Source: Clostridia bacterium
GTDB taxonomy: Bacteria > Bacillota > Clostridia > Oscillospirales > Butyricicoccaceae
Assembly: GCA_017455565.1 (NCBI GenBank)
Contig: JAFSZV010000020.1
Span: 1 to 51,207, forward strand
Direction: 5' to 3'
Length of the DNA: 51,207 nucleotides
The notes under the pieces are model-generated. The model was not told where the DNA came from. It made no database searches and saw nothing but the letters and a program-made list of their open reading frames with translations. Every line of letters starts with the position of its first letter. Position 1 is the stretch's first letter. A program made the translations under genes and the position numbers. Positions 30,843-40,400 of the stretch are shown piece after piece.

Positions 30843-33266
30843 TTACAAAGGCTTGACAACAAAATTCACGATTTTCTTTTTGATGACGATGGCCTTGACC
30901 ACCTGCATGCCCTGCATGGCGGCCCGGATCTTTCCGTCCTCCAGCGCCAGCCGGCGGATCTCCTCTTCCTCGGCCTCGGCGGACACGGTGACCACGCTGC
31001 GCACCTTTCCGTTGATCTGCACAGCGATGCTGATTTCGTCGTCCCGGCACTTTTCCTCGGAATAGGCGGGCCAGGGCTCAAAGGCGATGGTGTCCTCGTG
31101 GCCCAGAAGCTGCCAGATCTCCTCGCCCACATGGGGGGTGATGCAGGACATCATCTTGATGAAGCCCTCGGCATATTCCCGCGGGCAGGAGCCGTTTTTA
31201 TAAACCTCGTTTACAAAGACCATCATCTGGGCGATGGCGGTGTTGAAGCCCAGCGCTTCGAAGTCGCCGGTGATCTTTTTCACCGACTGGTGATAGACTT
31301 TGGTCAGCCTGCCGTCGTTTTCACCGGTGATGTTGGCCGGCTCGGTAAAGAAATTCCACACCCGGTTGATGAATTTCTTTGCGCCGGCCACAGCGGCGGC
31401 GCTCCAGGGCTTAGATGCCTCCAACGGGCCCATGAACATCTCATACAGCCGCAGCGTGTCCGCGCCGTATTCCCGCACGATGTCGCTGGGATTGACCACA
31501 AACTCGGGGAAACGCTTGCCCATCTTGATGCCGTTTTCGCCCAGAATCATACCCTGATGCACCAGCTTCCGGAAGGGCTCCTTCACCGGAGAGATCCCCT
31601 CGTCATAGAGGAAGCGGTTCCAGATGCGGGAATAGATCAGATGGCCCACAGCGTGCTCGGGGCCGCCGATATACAGATCCACGGGCAACCAGTGCTTCAG
31701 CAGCGCGGGGTCGCACAGCGCCTTGTCGTTTTTGGGGTCGATATAGCGCATGTAATACCAGGACGAGCCGGCGGAGCCGGGCATGGTCGAGGTCTCCCGC
31801 ACGCCCTTGACGCCGTTTTTGTCATATTGCTTCCACTCCACGGCGTTTTCCAGCGGCGCCTTGCCGTTTTTACCTTTGTAATCCTCCATCTCGGGCAGGA
31901 TCAGGGGCAGCTCGTCGTCGGGCAAAAACCAGGTCTTTCCGTCCTCGGTATAGACGCAGGGCACGGGCTCGCCCCAATACCGTTGACGGGCAAAGATCCA
32001 TTCGCGGAAGTGATAGTTGACCTTGCGCCGGGCCACGCCCAGCTTTTCCAGCTTGCAGGTGATGGCCTCCTTGGCCTCCTCCACCGTCAGGCCTGTGAAC
32101 TCCTCAGAGTTGATGAGCTTGCAGCCCTTACCCAGATAGTCCTCCTTTTCAAAGGCGCATTCCGAAACGTCGCGGCCGTCGATGACCTGGAGCATGGGAA
32201 TGTTATGGACCTGGGCATATTCAAAGTCGCGCTGATCGTGGCTGGGAACGGCCATCACCGCGCCGGTGCCGTAATTGCCCAGCACAAAGTCACCGATGAA
32301 CACCGGAACCTGCTTGCCGTTCACCGGATTGACGGCGTATATGCCCTTCAGCGGACAGCCGGATTTGGTTTTGTTCAGCTCGGTGCGATCCATGTCGCTC
32401 TTTTTCAGAGTCTCGTCGATGTAGGCCTGCACCTCGGCTTTGTTCTCCACCCGGTCCATCAGCGACCGGACAATCTTTCCATCGGGAGCCAGCACCATAA
32501 AGGTGATGCCGTAAATGGTCTCGATGCAGGTGGTGTAAATGGAAAACTGGCCGCCGCCCACCAGCTGAAAGTCAACCTCTACGCCGGTGGATTTGCCGAT
32601 CCAGTTGCGCTGGATCTCCTTGGTGGATTCGGGCCAGTCGATCTCATTGAGGCCCTCCAGCAGTTTTTCGGCAAAGGCGGGCTGGTCGATGACCCACTGC
32701 ATCATCATGCGCTTTTCCACCGGAAAGCCGCCCCGCTCGGACTTGCCGTCGACGATCTCGTCGTTGGACAGCACCGTACCCAGCGCCTCGCACCAGTTCA
32801 CCGGCATCTCGATGCGTCTGGCATAGCCCGCTTTATACAGCTTTTTGAAGATCCACTGCGTCCATTTGTAAAAAGAGGGATCGGAGGTGGCGATCATTTT
32901 GGACCAATCATAGTCGAAGCCCAGCTCGCGGAGCTGCCCGGAAAAGGTCTCGATGTTTTTCCGGGTAAAGCCGCTGGGATGATTGCCCGTGCTGACGGCA
33001 TACTGCTCGGCGGGCAGGCCGAAAGAATCATATCCCATGGGATGGAGCACGTTATAGCCCTGCATCCGCTTCATGCGGGAAACGATATCGGTAGCCGTAT
33101 AGCCCTCAGGATGGCCAACGTGCATGGCTGAGCCGGAGGGATAGGGGAACATGTCCAGCACATAGTATTTCGGCTTGGAAAAATCCCACACGTCGGTGTG
33201 GAAGGTCTGGTGTTCCTCCCAATATTTCTGCCATTTCTTTTCGATCTGCGCGTAATCGTATTTCAT
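30843..33266 (-). CDS. leuS: Leucyl-tRNA synthetase
   Basis: An 807-residue class I synthetase for tRNA-Leu with an editing domain. The HIGH motif appears as PYPSGSAMHVGHPEGY (about 40-55). The KMSKS loop reads KMGKRFPEFVVNP, a variant also seen in other Clostridia as far as I recall. The length is usual for bacterial LeuRS. It starts 4 bp downstream of the rsfS stop, so it has no leader of its own and no T-box. It is the last gene of the smc operon. Confidence 0.97.
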   Translation of the reverse strand: MKYDYAQIEKKWQKYWEEHQTFHTDVWDFSKPKYYVLDMFPYPSGSAMHVGHPEGYTATDIVSRMKRMQGYNVLHPMGYDSFGLPAEQYAVSTGNHPSGFTRKNIETFSGQLRELGFDYDWSKMIATSDPSFYKWTQWIFKKLYKAGYARRIEMPVNWCEALGTVLSNDEIVDGKSERGGFPVEKRMMMQWVIDQPAFAEKLLEGLNEIDWPESTKEIQRNWIGKSTGVEVDFQLVGGGQFSIYTTCIETIYGITFMVLAPDGKIVRSLMDRVENKAEVQAYIDETLKKSDMDRTELNKTKSGCPLKGIYAVNPVNGKQVPVFIGDFVLGNYGTGAVMAVPSHDQRDFEYAQVHNIPMLQVIDGRDVSECAFEKEDYLGKGCKLINSEEFTGLTVEEAKEAITCKLEKLGVARRKVNYHFREWIFARQRYWGEPVPCVYTEDGKTWFLPDDELPLILPEMEDYKGKNGKAPLENAVEWKQYDKNGVKGVRETSTMPGSAGSSWYYMRYIDPKNDKALCDPALLKHWLPVDLYIGGPEHAVGHLIYSRIWNRFLYDEGISPVKEPFRKLVHQGMILGENGIKMGKRFPEFVVNPSDIVREYGADTLRLYEMFMGPLEASKPWSAAAVAGAKKFINRVWNFFTEPANITGENDGRLTKVYHQSVKKITGDFEALGFNTAIAQMMVFVNEVYKNGSCPREYAEGFIKMMSCITPHVGEEIWQLLGHEDTIAFEPWPAYSEEKCRDDEISIAVQINGKVRSVVTVSAEAEEEEIRRLALEDGKIRAAMQGMQVVKAIVIKKKIVNFVVKPL

Positions 33267-33270
33267 AAAA

Positions 33271-33639
33271 TCAGTCTTCTTTCATCAGATTGGAGATGTC
33301 CACGCGGGTGCCGTCGCCCCACAGGCGCTCCAGCGCGTAAAGCTCCCGGGCCTCCTGCTGGAAGATGTTCACCACCACGCTGGTATAGTCCACCAGCACC
33401 CAGCTCGAGGTAACGCCTTCCCGGTGGTGCGGCAGGATCTCCAGCCGCTTTTTGAGCTGCTCCTCGATCTCGTCACCCAGCGAGCGGATGTGGGTGGTGG
33501 AGGTACCGGTCATGATGACGAAATAATCGGTAAGCGTGGTCTGGCCGTCCACCTTCATGACCACGATGTCCCGCGCCTTTTTGGAATCGGCGATGCGGAC
33601 GATCTCTTCCATCAATTCTTTCGGTGTCAGTTCTGCCAT
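33271..33639 (-). CDS. rsfS: RsfS ribosomal silencing factor, possible independent internal start
   Basis: From ATG 33639 an internal frame codes 122 residues that match RsfS in full (MAELTPKELMEEIV, ARDIVVMKVDG, LTDYFVIMTGTSTTHIRS, SWVLVDYTSVVVNIF). RsfS binds ribosomal protein uL14 and blocks subunit joining when nutrients are scarce. AAGGAAGG lies 8 nt before this ATG, inside the fusion's coding sequence. That makes internal initiation likely, giving both a fused and a free RsfS. It is listed separately for that reason. Confidence 0.7.
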   Translation of the reverse strand: MAELTPKELMEEIVRIADSKKARDIVVMKVDGQTTLTDYFVIMTGTSTTHIRSLGDEIEEQLKKRLEILPHHREGVTSSWVLVDYTSVVVNIFQQEARELYALERLWGDGTRVDISNLMKED

Positions 33640-34791
33640 ATTGCTTTCCTTCCTTTCCAATCGTTCCAGTTGTTCTTCCGTAACGTGATAAGGGGTCCTC
33701 CCCTGCTGTCTTACAAACGCTATCGTCCGGCGCAGACCGGCGAGAAAGGCCGCGTCCAGATCGGTGCGCGCCAGCGCGCGAAGCTGCTCCACGCCCTCAT
33801 AGGCGCGGGTCTCCTCGCACAGATCGGCCACATAAAGGATCTTCTGCGCCGTCGTCAGTTCCCCTGGCCCGCCCACGGTGTGGGTGCGGATGGCATCGCA
33901 CACCGCCTCCGGCATGCGAAACTCCCGCTTTGCCGCCTCTGCGCCGGTGTCGGCATGCAGAAGCGCGGCGGCATCTTTCGGATTATAATCAAAGATTATA
34001 TCCCACTTTTTCGCCAAGGTCAACTGTTCTTTTTCGTCCAGCGACTTGGTGCAGTCGTGCAAAATAGCTGCCGCCCGGACGATGTATTCGTCGGCGCCGT
34101 AGCGCCGCGCCAGCTCTGCCGCCAGCATTTCACAGCCCAGCGTATGGCGGAATCGCTTTTCGCTGACGCGGGATTTCACTGCCTCCCGCAGCGTTTCCAG
34201 CGCGGGAAGATACAGGCCGTTTGCCCGGATATAACCTGCCACGGCGGGGTGCACCATGGTCAGCGCCAAGTCCTCCCGCACCTGGGTCGAGCTGACGGGC
34301 AGCGCCGCGTTTTCCACCACGTCAATGCGCGCGCCCATCGTTTCCCGCAGCAGGGCGGCCTTTTCCGCGATGCGCGCCCGGTCGTTTTCATCCCGCGCCG
34401 CCACCGCCAGCCGCGCATACCGCAAAATACGCTCCGGCTCGCGCCAACGGTCAAAGGACAGCAGCATATCGGTTCCCATCACCAGCCAAAGGGTATCGCC
34501 CGGATAGTGCGCCGCCAGCTCCTCTACGGTGTCGGCTGTATAACTGAGGCCCTCGCGCCGCAGCTCCAGATCCGAAACCTCGCACCGGGGGATCTGGACC
34601 GCCGCGATGCGGCACATTTCCAGGCGCTGCTCCGGCGTGGCCGAGCCTGCGGGCAAATCTTTGTGGGGCGGGACACGGGTGGGCATCAAAATCAGCCGGT
34701 CCAGCGAAAGCGCCTCGATGCAGGCCTCCGCCGCCGCCATATGGCCCAGATGGGGCGGGTTGAAGGTCCCGCCGAATACCGCGATCCTCAC
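33271..34791 (-). CDS. nadD: NadD-YqeK-RsfS in-frame triple fusion
   Basis: A single uninterrupted 506-residue frame. Residues 1-195 are nicotinate-nucleotide adenylyltransferase (GGTFNPPHLGH, and SSTQVRED near the end). Residues 200-380 are a YqeK-type HD phosphohydrolase (RFRHTLG, ILHDCTKS), a family that cleaves diadenosine polyphosphates. Residues 385-506 are ribosomal silencing factor RsfS. The usual yqeK stop codon is absent; the junction reads LERKESNMAEL. The GTG start at 34791 overlaps the yhbY stop (GTGA). A strong internal ribosome binding site before Met385 means RsfS could also be made on its own. NadD-YqeK fusion is known in Clostridia; the extension into RsfS is unusual. Confidence 0.85.
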   Translation of the reverse strand: MRIAVFGGTFNPPHLGHMAAAEACIEALSLDRLILMPTRVPPHKDLPAGSATPEQRLEMCRIAAVQIPRCEVSDLELRREGLSYTADTVEELAAHYPGDTLWLVMGTDMLLSFDRWREPERILRYARLAVAARDENDRARIAEKAALLRETMGARIDVVENAALPVSSTQVREDLALTMVHPAVAGYIRANGLYLPALETLREAVKSRVSEKRFRHTLGCEMLAAELARRYGADEYIVRAAAILHDCTKSLDEKEQLTLAKKWDIIFDYNPKDAAALLHADTGAEAAKREFRMPEAVCDAIRTHTVGGPGELTTAQKILYVADLCEETRAYEGVEQLRALARTDLDAAFLAGLRRTIAFVRQQGRTPYHVTEEQLERLERKESNMAELTPKELMEEIVRIADSKKARDIVVMKVDGQTTLTDYFVIMTGTSTTHIRSLGDEIEEQLKKRLEILPHHREGVTSSWVLVDYTSVVVNIFQQEARELYALERLWGDGTRVDISNLMKED

Positions 34792-35093
34792 TTTTTCTTC
34801 ATGCTGGGCAGCAGATACCGGGGGGTGTCCGGCGACGGCCGGTAAAGTACCAGCCTGCTGCCGATGCACTGTACCGGCTGGGCGCCGATGGCGGCGCAAA
34901 GCTGCTCGCTGGCCTCCCGCGCCGTCAAGAGCGCGCTTTCCAGCACCCGCAGCTTGATGAGCTCGTTGGCGTTGAGGGCCTCGTCGGCCTGACGGCAGAC
35001 GGCCTCGGTGACGCCGTCCTTTCCGATCTGCTGGGTGGTGGGAAGGGTGTTTGCGATTCCCCGCAAAAAGGCTCTGTCCTTGCTTGTCAACAT
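34788..35093 (-). CDS. yhbY: YhbY/CRS1-CRM RNA-binding protein
   Basis: A 101-residue protein with the CRM-domain start LTSKDRAFLRGIANTL, the IGKDGVT loop (GxxG-like) and a typical basic C terminus. Bacterial YhbY associates with pre-50S ribosomal particles. It is in the middle of the smc-to-leuS operon; its stop overlaps the GTG of the nadD fusion by 4 bp. Confidence 0.93.
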   Translation of the reverse strand: MLTSKDRAFLRGIANTLPTTQQIGKDGVTEAVCRQADEALNANELIKLRVLESALLTAREASEQLCAAIGAQPVQCIGSRLVLYRPSPDTPRYLLPSMKKK

Positions 35094-35117
35094 ATCGTTC
35101 TCCTTTGCTTCACCGCA

Positions 35118-35711
35118 TCACAGGCCGCGGGCTTCCAGCTCGGCCTTCATTTTGGCCAGCGCCCGGGCGCGGTGGGATATTTCGTTTTTCCGCTCCTGCG
35201 GGATCTGGGCGAAGGTGGCGTTTTCCTTGGGGTCAAAAAAGACCGGGTCGTAGCCGAAGCCGCCCTGTCCCCGCATCTCCCGCAGGATCTGCCCGAAGCA
35301 TTCGCCCCGGACGGTAAACTCCGTCCCGTCGGGGAACACACAGGCGATGGCCGAAACGAACCGCCCGCCCCTCTGCCCGTCGGGGACCTTTTCCATGTTT
35401 TTCAGCAGAAAATGCACCCGGTCCTCGTCGCTGCCCGCGCAATAGCGGGCCGAAAAGACGCCGGGCCCACCGTTTAGCGCGTCCACGGCGATGCCGCTGT
35501 CGTCGGCCATGGCGGGCAGACCGGAGGCCGCGCAGGCAGCCCGGGCCTTGATAAGGGCGTTTTCTTCAAAGGTAGCGCCAGTTTCCTCGGGGTCAGTGCA
35601 TATCCCCGCCTCCGCCATGGAGAGGAACCGCCGCTTGTCAGTTTCCAGAATGGCGCGAATCTCTTTTAGTTTGTGCTCGTTGTTGGTTGCGATCACATAA
35701 GTCGTCTGCAT
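35118..35711 (-). CDS. rdgB: XTP/dITP diphosphatase (RdgB/HAM1)
   Basis: A 197-residue house-cleaning enzyme that hydrolyses ITP, dITP and XTP to monophosphates. The N-terminal phosphate-binding segment is VIATNNEHKLKEI. The family's ETGATFEENALIKA and MADDSGIAVDALNG motifs are present, as are GYDPVFF and SHRARAL near the C terminus. It lies between rph and yhbY; rph-rdgB is a common bacterial pair. Confidence 0.96.
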   Translation of the reverse strand: MQTTYVIATNNEHKLKEIRAILETDKRRFLSMAEAGICTDPEETGATFEENALIKARAACAASGLPAMADDSGIAVDALNGGPGVFSARYCAGSDEDRVHFLLKNMEKVPDGQRGGRFVSAIACVFPDGTEFTVRGECFGQILREMRGQGGFGYDPVFFDPKENATFAQIPQERKNEISHRARALAKMKAELEARGL

Positions 35712-35721
35712 AGCTTCTCCT

Positions 35722-36450
35722 TTATCGAAACAAATGGCCCACAGCGGCCTTTTGCGCCGCCGTCATCCGGGCGATGCCCTTTTCCGCCAAAAGATACATC
35801 TCATCCAGCTCTTTTTTGCTGAAGGGCCGCTCTTCGCCGGTGCCCTGCAGCTCGATGATATTGTGCTCGTCGTCCATGACGAAATTGAAATCCACCTCGC
35901 CGCCGCTGTCCTCCACGTAATCCAGATCGCACACGGGCCGGTGGTTCACGATCCCCACGCTGACAGCTGCCACATAGCTGTAAAGCGGCAGGCTGGCAAA
36001 AAGGCCCTGCTTCCGCAGCCTGTCCAGCGCCAGCACCAGCGCGCAGAAGGCCCCGGTGATGGAGGCGCAGCGGGTGCCGCCGTCGGCTTGGATCACATCG
36101 CAATCGATGGTGACCGTCCGCTCGCCAAGCCCGTCCAAATCGGTGACCGAGCGCAGCGCCCGGCCGATGAGCCGCTGGATCTCAGCGGCCCGCCCGTTGA
36201 GCTTGAGCTTGCTGATGTCCCGTGGCGAACGGGTCTGGGTTGCCCGGGGAAGCATACTGTATTCCGCCGTGACCCAGCCTCTGCCCTGCCCCTTCAGAAA
36301 GGCGGGGACGCCTTCTTCCACCGTGGCGTTGCAGATCACCTTGGTATTGCCGCAGGTGATGAGCACGCTGCCCTCGGGATACTTGACAAAACCGGTTTCA
36401 ATGGAAACGGGACGGATTTCGTCCGGCGCCCGTCCGTCGTGTCTGCCCAT
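35722..36450 (-). CDS. rph: Ribonuclease PH
   Basis: A 242-residue phosphorolytic exoribonuclease that trims tRNA 3' ends. It begins with RHDGRAPDEIRPVSIETGF, then GSVLITCGNTKVIC, and has the conserved Arg pair in GRALRSV and the phosphate-binding QADGGTRCASITG. Full length. Its ATG follows directly on the ftsY stop codon, and rdgB begins 10 bp after its stop. Confidence 0.96.
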   Translation of the reverse strand: MGRHDGRAPDEIRPVSIETGFVKYPEGSVLITCGNTKVICNATVEEGVPAFLKGQGRGWVTAEYSMLPRATQTRSPRDISKLKLNGRAAEIQRLIGRALRSVTDLDGLGERTVTIDCDVIQADGGTRCASITGAFCALVLALDRLRKQGLFASLPLYSYVAAVSVGIVNHRPVCDLDYVEDSGGEVDFNFVMDDEHNIIELQGTGEERPFSKKELDEMYLLAEKGIARMTAAQKAAVGHLFR

Positions 36451-37395
36451 TTACGTTTCCTCCCCTTCTCCGGCCTCTTCGCCGCTGATATCGTCAAAAA
36501 AGGCCCGGGTAAACTCGCAGGCGTCAAATTCCAGCAGATCGTCGGTCTTTTCGCCCACGCCGATGAACTTAACGGGGATGGCCATGGACGAGCTGATATG
36601 GATGGCGATGCCGCCCTTGGCGGTACCGTCCAGCTTGGTGAGGATCAGACCGGTGAGCTTGGTGACGCTGTTGAAGCCCTCGGCCTGACTGACGGCGTTC
36701 TGTCCCGTGGTGGCGTCCAGCACCAGAAGGGTCTCCACGCTGGCGTCGGGCAGCTCTCGGGCGATGACCCGGTGCATCTTTTCCAGTTCCTTCATCAGAT
36801 TCTCTTTGTTGTGCAGGCGGCCCGCCGTGTCGCAGATCACCACGTCCACGTTCCGGGCCTTGGCTGCCGTCAGCGCGTCAAAAATCACGGCGCTGGGATC
36901 CGCCCCCTCGGTGTGGCGGACGATATCCACTCCCGCCCGCTTGGCCCAGATGGCGAGCTGATCGGCGGCGGCGGCGCGGAACGTGTCGCCGGCGGCAAAC
37001 AGCACCCTTTTCCCCTCGGCGGCCAGCTTTGCCCCCAGCTTGCCGATGGAGGTAGTCTTGCCCACGCCGTTGACCCCCACCACCAGGATCACTGAGGGCT
37101 TGGTGTCCAGATGCAGCCCGTCGTTGGGGGCCATCTTATCCGCTAGGATACGGGCCAGACAATCGATGACCTCTTCCTTGGTTTGCAGGTTTTTCCGCTT
37201 GGATTGCTTTCGCAGCTCATCGATGGCCTCAGAGGCGGTATAGGCGCCGATGTCCGCCATGATGAGGGCATCCTCCAGCTCGGCCAGCAGATCCTCGTCC
37301 ACCTCGCGGAAGGCGGCAAACACGGCGTTGAACGCTTCGCCGGTGCTCTGCTTGGTCTTTTGCAGCCCGGCCTTGATCTTATCGAAAAATGACAT
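36451..37395 (-). CDS. ftsY: Signal recognition particle receptor FtsY
   Basis: A 314-residue GTPase that docks SRP-ribosome complexes at the membrane. The short N domain is followed by the G domain with VVGVNGVGKTTSIGKL, DTFRAAAADQL, DTAGRL and TKLDGTAKGG. The acidic A domain of E. coli FtsY is absent, as usual in Firmicutes. The C terminus is Glu/Gly-rich. It lies 31 bp after smc, the classic smc-ftsY pair. Confidence 0.97.
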   Translation of the reverse strand: MSFFDKIKAGLQKTKQSTGEAFNAVFAAFREVDEDLLAELEDALIMADIGAYTASEAIDELRKQSKRKNLQTKEEVIDCLARILADKMAPNDGLHLDTKPSVILVVGVNGVGKTTSIGKLGAKLAAEGKRVLFAAGDTFRAAAADQLAIWAKRAGVDIVRHTEGADPSAVIFDALTAAKARNVDVVICDTAGRLHNKENLMKELEKMHRVIARELPDASVETLLVLDATTGQNAVSQAEGFNSVTKLTGLILTKLDGTAKGGIAIHISSSMAIPVKFIGVGEKTDDLLEFDACEFTRAFFDDISGEEAGEGEET

Positions 37396-37426
37396 GGGAT
37401 TCCTTCTTTCCTGAAAGATAACGGCC

Positions 37427-40400
37427 TCAGCCGAGTTTTTCCTTGATATGCCCCTCCACCTCGTTGATGTTCAGCGCCAGCAGTTTGGTGACGCCCTGTT
37501 CCTGCATGGTGACGCCGTAAAGAATGTCCGCGCCCTCCATGGTGCCCCGGCGGTGGGTGATGATGATGAACTGGGTGCGCTCGCACAGGCTGCGCATATA
37601 AGCGGCGTAGCGGTTGACGTTCACATCGTCCAGCGCGGCGTCGATCTCGTCCAGCACGCAGAAGGGCGTGGGACGCACCTTGATGATGGCGAAATACAAC
37701 GCAATGGCCACAAATGCCTTTTCGCCGCCGGAGAGCAGCGAGATGGCCCGCATGGATTTTCCGGGCAGCTCCACCTTGATCTCGATTCCGCAGTTGAGGA
37801 TATCGCTCTCATCCTCCAGTTTAAGATAGGCGCTGCCGCCGCCGAAGATCTCCACAAAGGTCTCCTGAAAGGTCTTGTTGATGGCGCGGAACTGTTCGCC
37901 GAACAGTTCCTTCATGTTCTTGGTGAGATCGGCGATGATTTTGAGCAGTTCTTCCTTGGAGGTTTCCAGATCATTGCGTTGCGTGTTCATGAATTCATAG
38001 CGCTCGCTGACCTTGGCGTATTCCTCAATGGCGTCCACGTTGACGCTGCCCAGTTTTTTGATGGAAGAGCGCAGCTCGCCGATGCGGCGGTTGGCTTTGG
38101 GAATGCTCTCCAGTTCCTGCCGGAGTTCCTGCGCGGTGACGCGGGTAAGTTCATAACTCTCCCACAATTTTTGCAGGATATTGTCCTCCTCCATTTCGGC
38201 CTGGGTCTTCTTGTTTTCCAAACGCCCCCGCTCCCGCTCCAGATTGATGAGTTCGGCGTTTTTGCTCTGTAATTCCTTTTCACTCCGCTGCCGTGCGCCC
38301 TCGAGCCGGAGTTTCTCTTCGTTGACGGCGTTCAGCCGCTCTTTTTTTGCCCCGGCCTCGGCGGCATACTGCTCGGCCACCTGCTCCTGTTGGGCGATGA
38401 GAGCGGCAAGTTCCTCGCTGCGGGCGCGGATGGCGGCGATGACCGTTTCCTTGGTTTGCAGTTCACCCTCCATGGAGGCGATGAGCGCCTCCAGTTCGCC
38501 GATGCCTGCCTCCGTGCTTTCGCGCTCGGTGCGGGTCTCGGCCAGGCGCACCCGCAGGTCGGCAACTTTTTGCGTGAGTTCGCCGGTGCGGGCTTCCTCG
38601 GCGGCGCGGCCGCCGGACATGGTTTCATATTCCGCCTTCAAGCGGGCAGCCTCGGTTTCATATCCGGCTGCCTGCTCCAAAAGCCGGCGTTTTTCTTCTT
38701 CCAGCGCGGCGATCCGGCGGCTCTGAGAATCCTGTTCTTCTTCCAGTTCCTCGATCCGCTGGCGCAGCGCGTCCAGCAGCGCGGTATGCTGGCTTTTGGC
38801 GGCGGAAAGCTCCAGTAAAGCATCCTGCGCGGCCCGCAGCTCGTCCCGGGCAACATTTGCTTCATAGTTGACGCTTTCCAGCTCCTGCCGGGCGGTTTTG
38901 CTTTTTTGCAAAAGTTCCTCCTGCCGGGCGGTCAGTTCGGTCAGTTCGGTTCCCAACCGGGCAATCTCATTGGCGCGGGACAAAACACCGGTGTTCTTAT
39001 TCAGGCTGCCGCCGGTCATGGCGCCGGAGGGATTGATCAGTTGCCCGTCCAGCGTGACGATGCGGAAGGCATAAGCGTTTTGCTTTGCCATGGCGATGGC
39101 GTGGTCGATGTGATCCACCACCGCCGTACCTGAAAGCAGACTGCGGATCACTCTGCCGTATTGCTCGTCAAAACGCACCAGCTCGTCGGCCCAGCCGCAA
39201 AAACCCTCACCCGACAGCTTCCGGTCGCCCCGGCGATCCTTCACCGCCGTCATGGGCAAAAAGGTCGCCCGCCCGAAATCATGGCTCTTCAAATAATAAA
39301 TGGCCTGCTTGGCGCTTTGCTCGTCCTCCACCACGATGTTCTGCATGGCGGCGCCCAACGCGATCTCGATGGCCACGGAATACTGATCCTCTGTGCGGAT
39401 CAAAGCGGAAACCGGTCCGCGAATGCCTTTGAGTTCCTTGCGGCCCGCGGCCTGCATCACCCGGCGGACGCTCTGGGCAAAGCCCTCGTATTCCCGCTCC
39501 ATGGACTGCAAAAGTTCCAGCCGCTGGGATTTGATCTCGATCTGGCGAGAGGTCTTTTCCTCTTCCTGCCGCAGCTCGTCCGCCTTTTTCTGCCGCGCCT
39601 GAGCGCGGAGATCAAAACCCCGCAGCATATTTTCCGCCGAGGCGCGTTTGTCCTCGTTTTCCTCCATACGGCGGTCGAGGGCACGGGCCTTTTCCCGCTC
39701 CTCATCCATGCGGGCTTGCGCGCCCGCAAGTTCGGTGTCCGCCGCGCCGCCCCGCTCGGTGATCTCACGGGCTCTGCTCTCCAGCGCCGCGACCCGGCTT
39801 CGGCACCCGGCGGCCTGCTCCTGCGTCAAACGGATCTGAGCCTCCAACGCCTCCAGCCTGCCGGAAAGATCCCGGGCGTTTTCCGCCGCCTGCCGCACCC
39901 GGTCAAGTTGAGCGTCCAGCTCGCGCTCCAGCGTCTGCGCATCCTGTTTCAGGGCTGCCAGCCGTTCTTCCTTCTGGCGCTTTTGGGCCTGAAGGCTCTC
40001 GCCCTGGCCCGCCTGCTGGCTCATCTCCTCGTTTTTGGCGCGAATATTGTCCTCGTTGTTGCGGATATGGGTCTGATTGACGGCGATCTGTGCCCGCACC
40101 TCGCTTTCGCGCCGTTCGGCCTCCCGCATCTCCTCCCGGATCTGTTCGCCCTCGGCGTCCCGGAGATGGATCTCTTCCGTCAGCTCCTGCCCGCGCTCCT
40201 GCAGCGCCTCCACCTCGGCCTTGCGGGCCGAAAGCATCCGCTCGGCGTTTTGGTAATCGGTTTTTGCTTTTTGCAGATTGTCCTTAAGTTTTTCCAGGCT
40301 GTCCAGCCAAACGTTGACTTCCAGCACACGCAGTTCGTCGCGGTAGATCAAAAAAGCCTTCGCCCGCTCGGCCTGCTCCTTCAGCGGGCCAACCTGCCCT

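Noticed and set aside
30795..33131. A 778-codon plus-strand frame opposite leuS
   Set aside because: leuS is certain by its HIGH motif and full length. The opposing frame shows no domain and crosses the rpsU promoter region.
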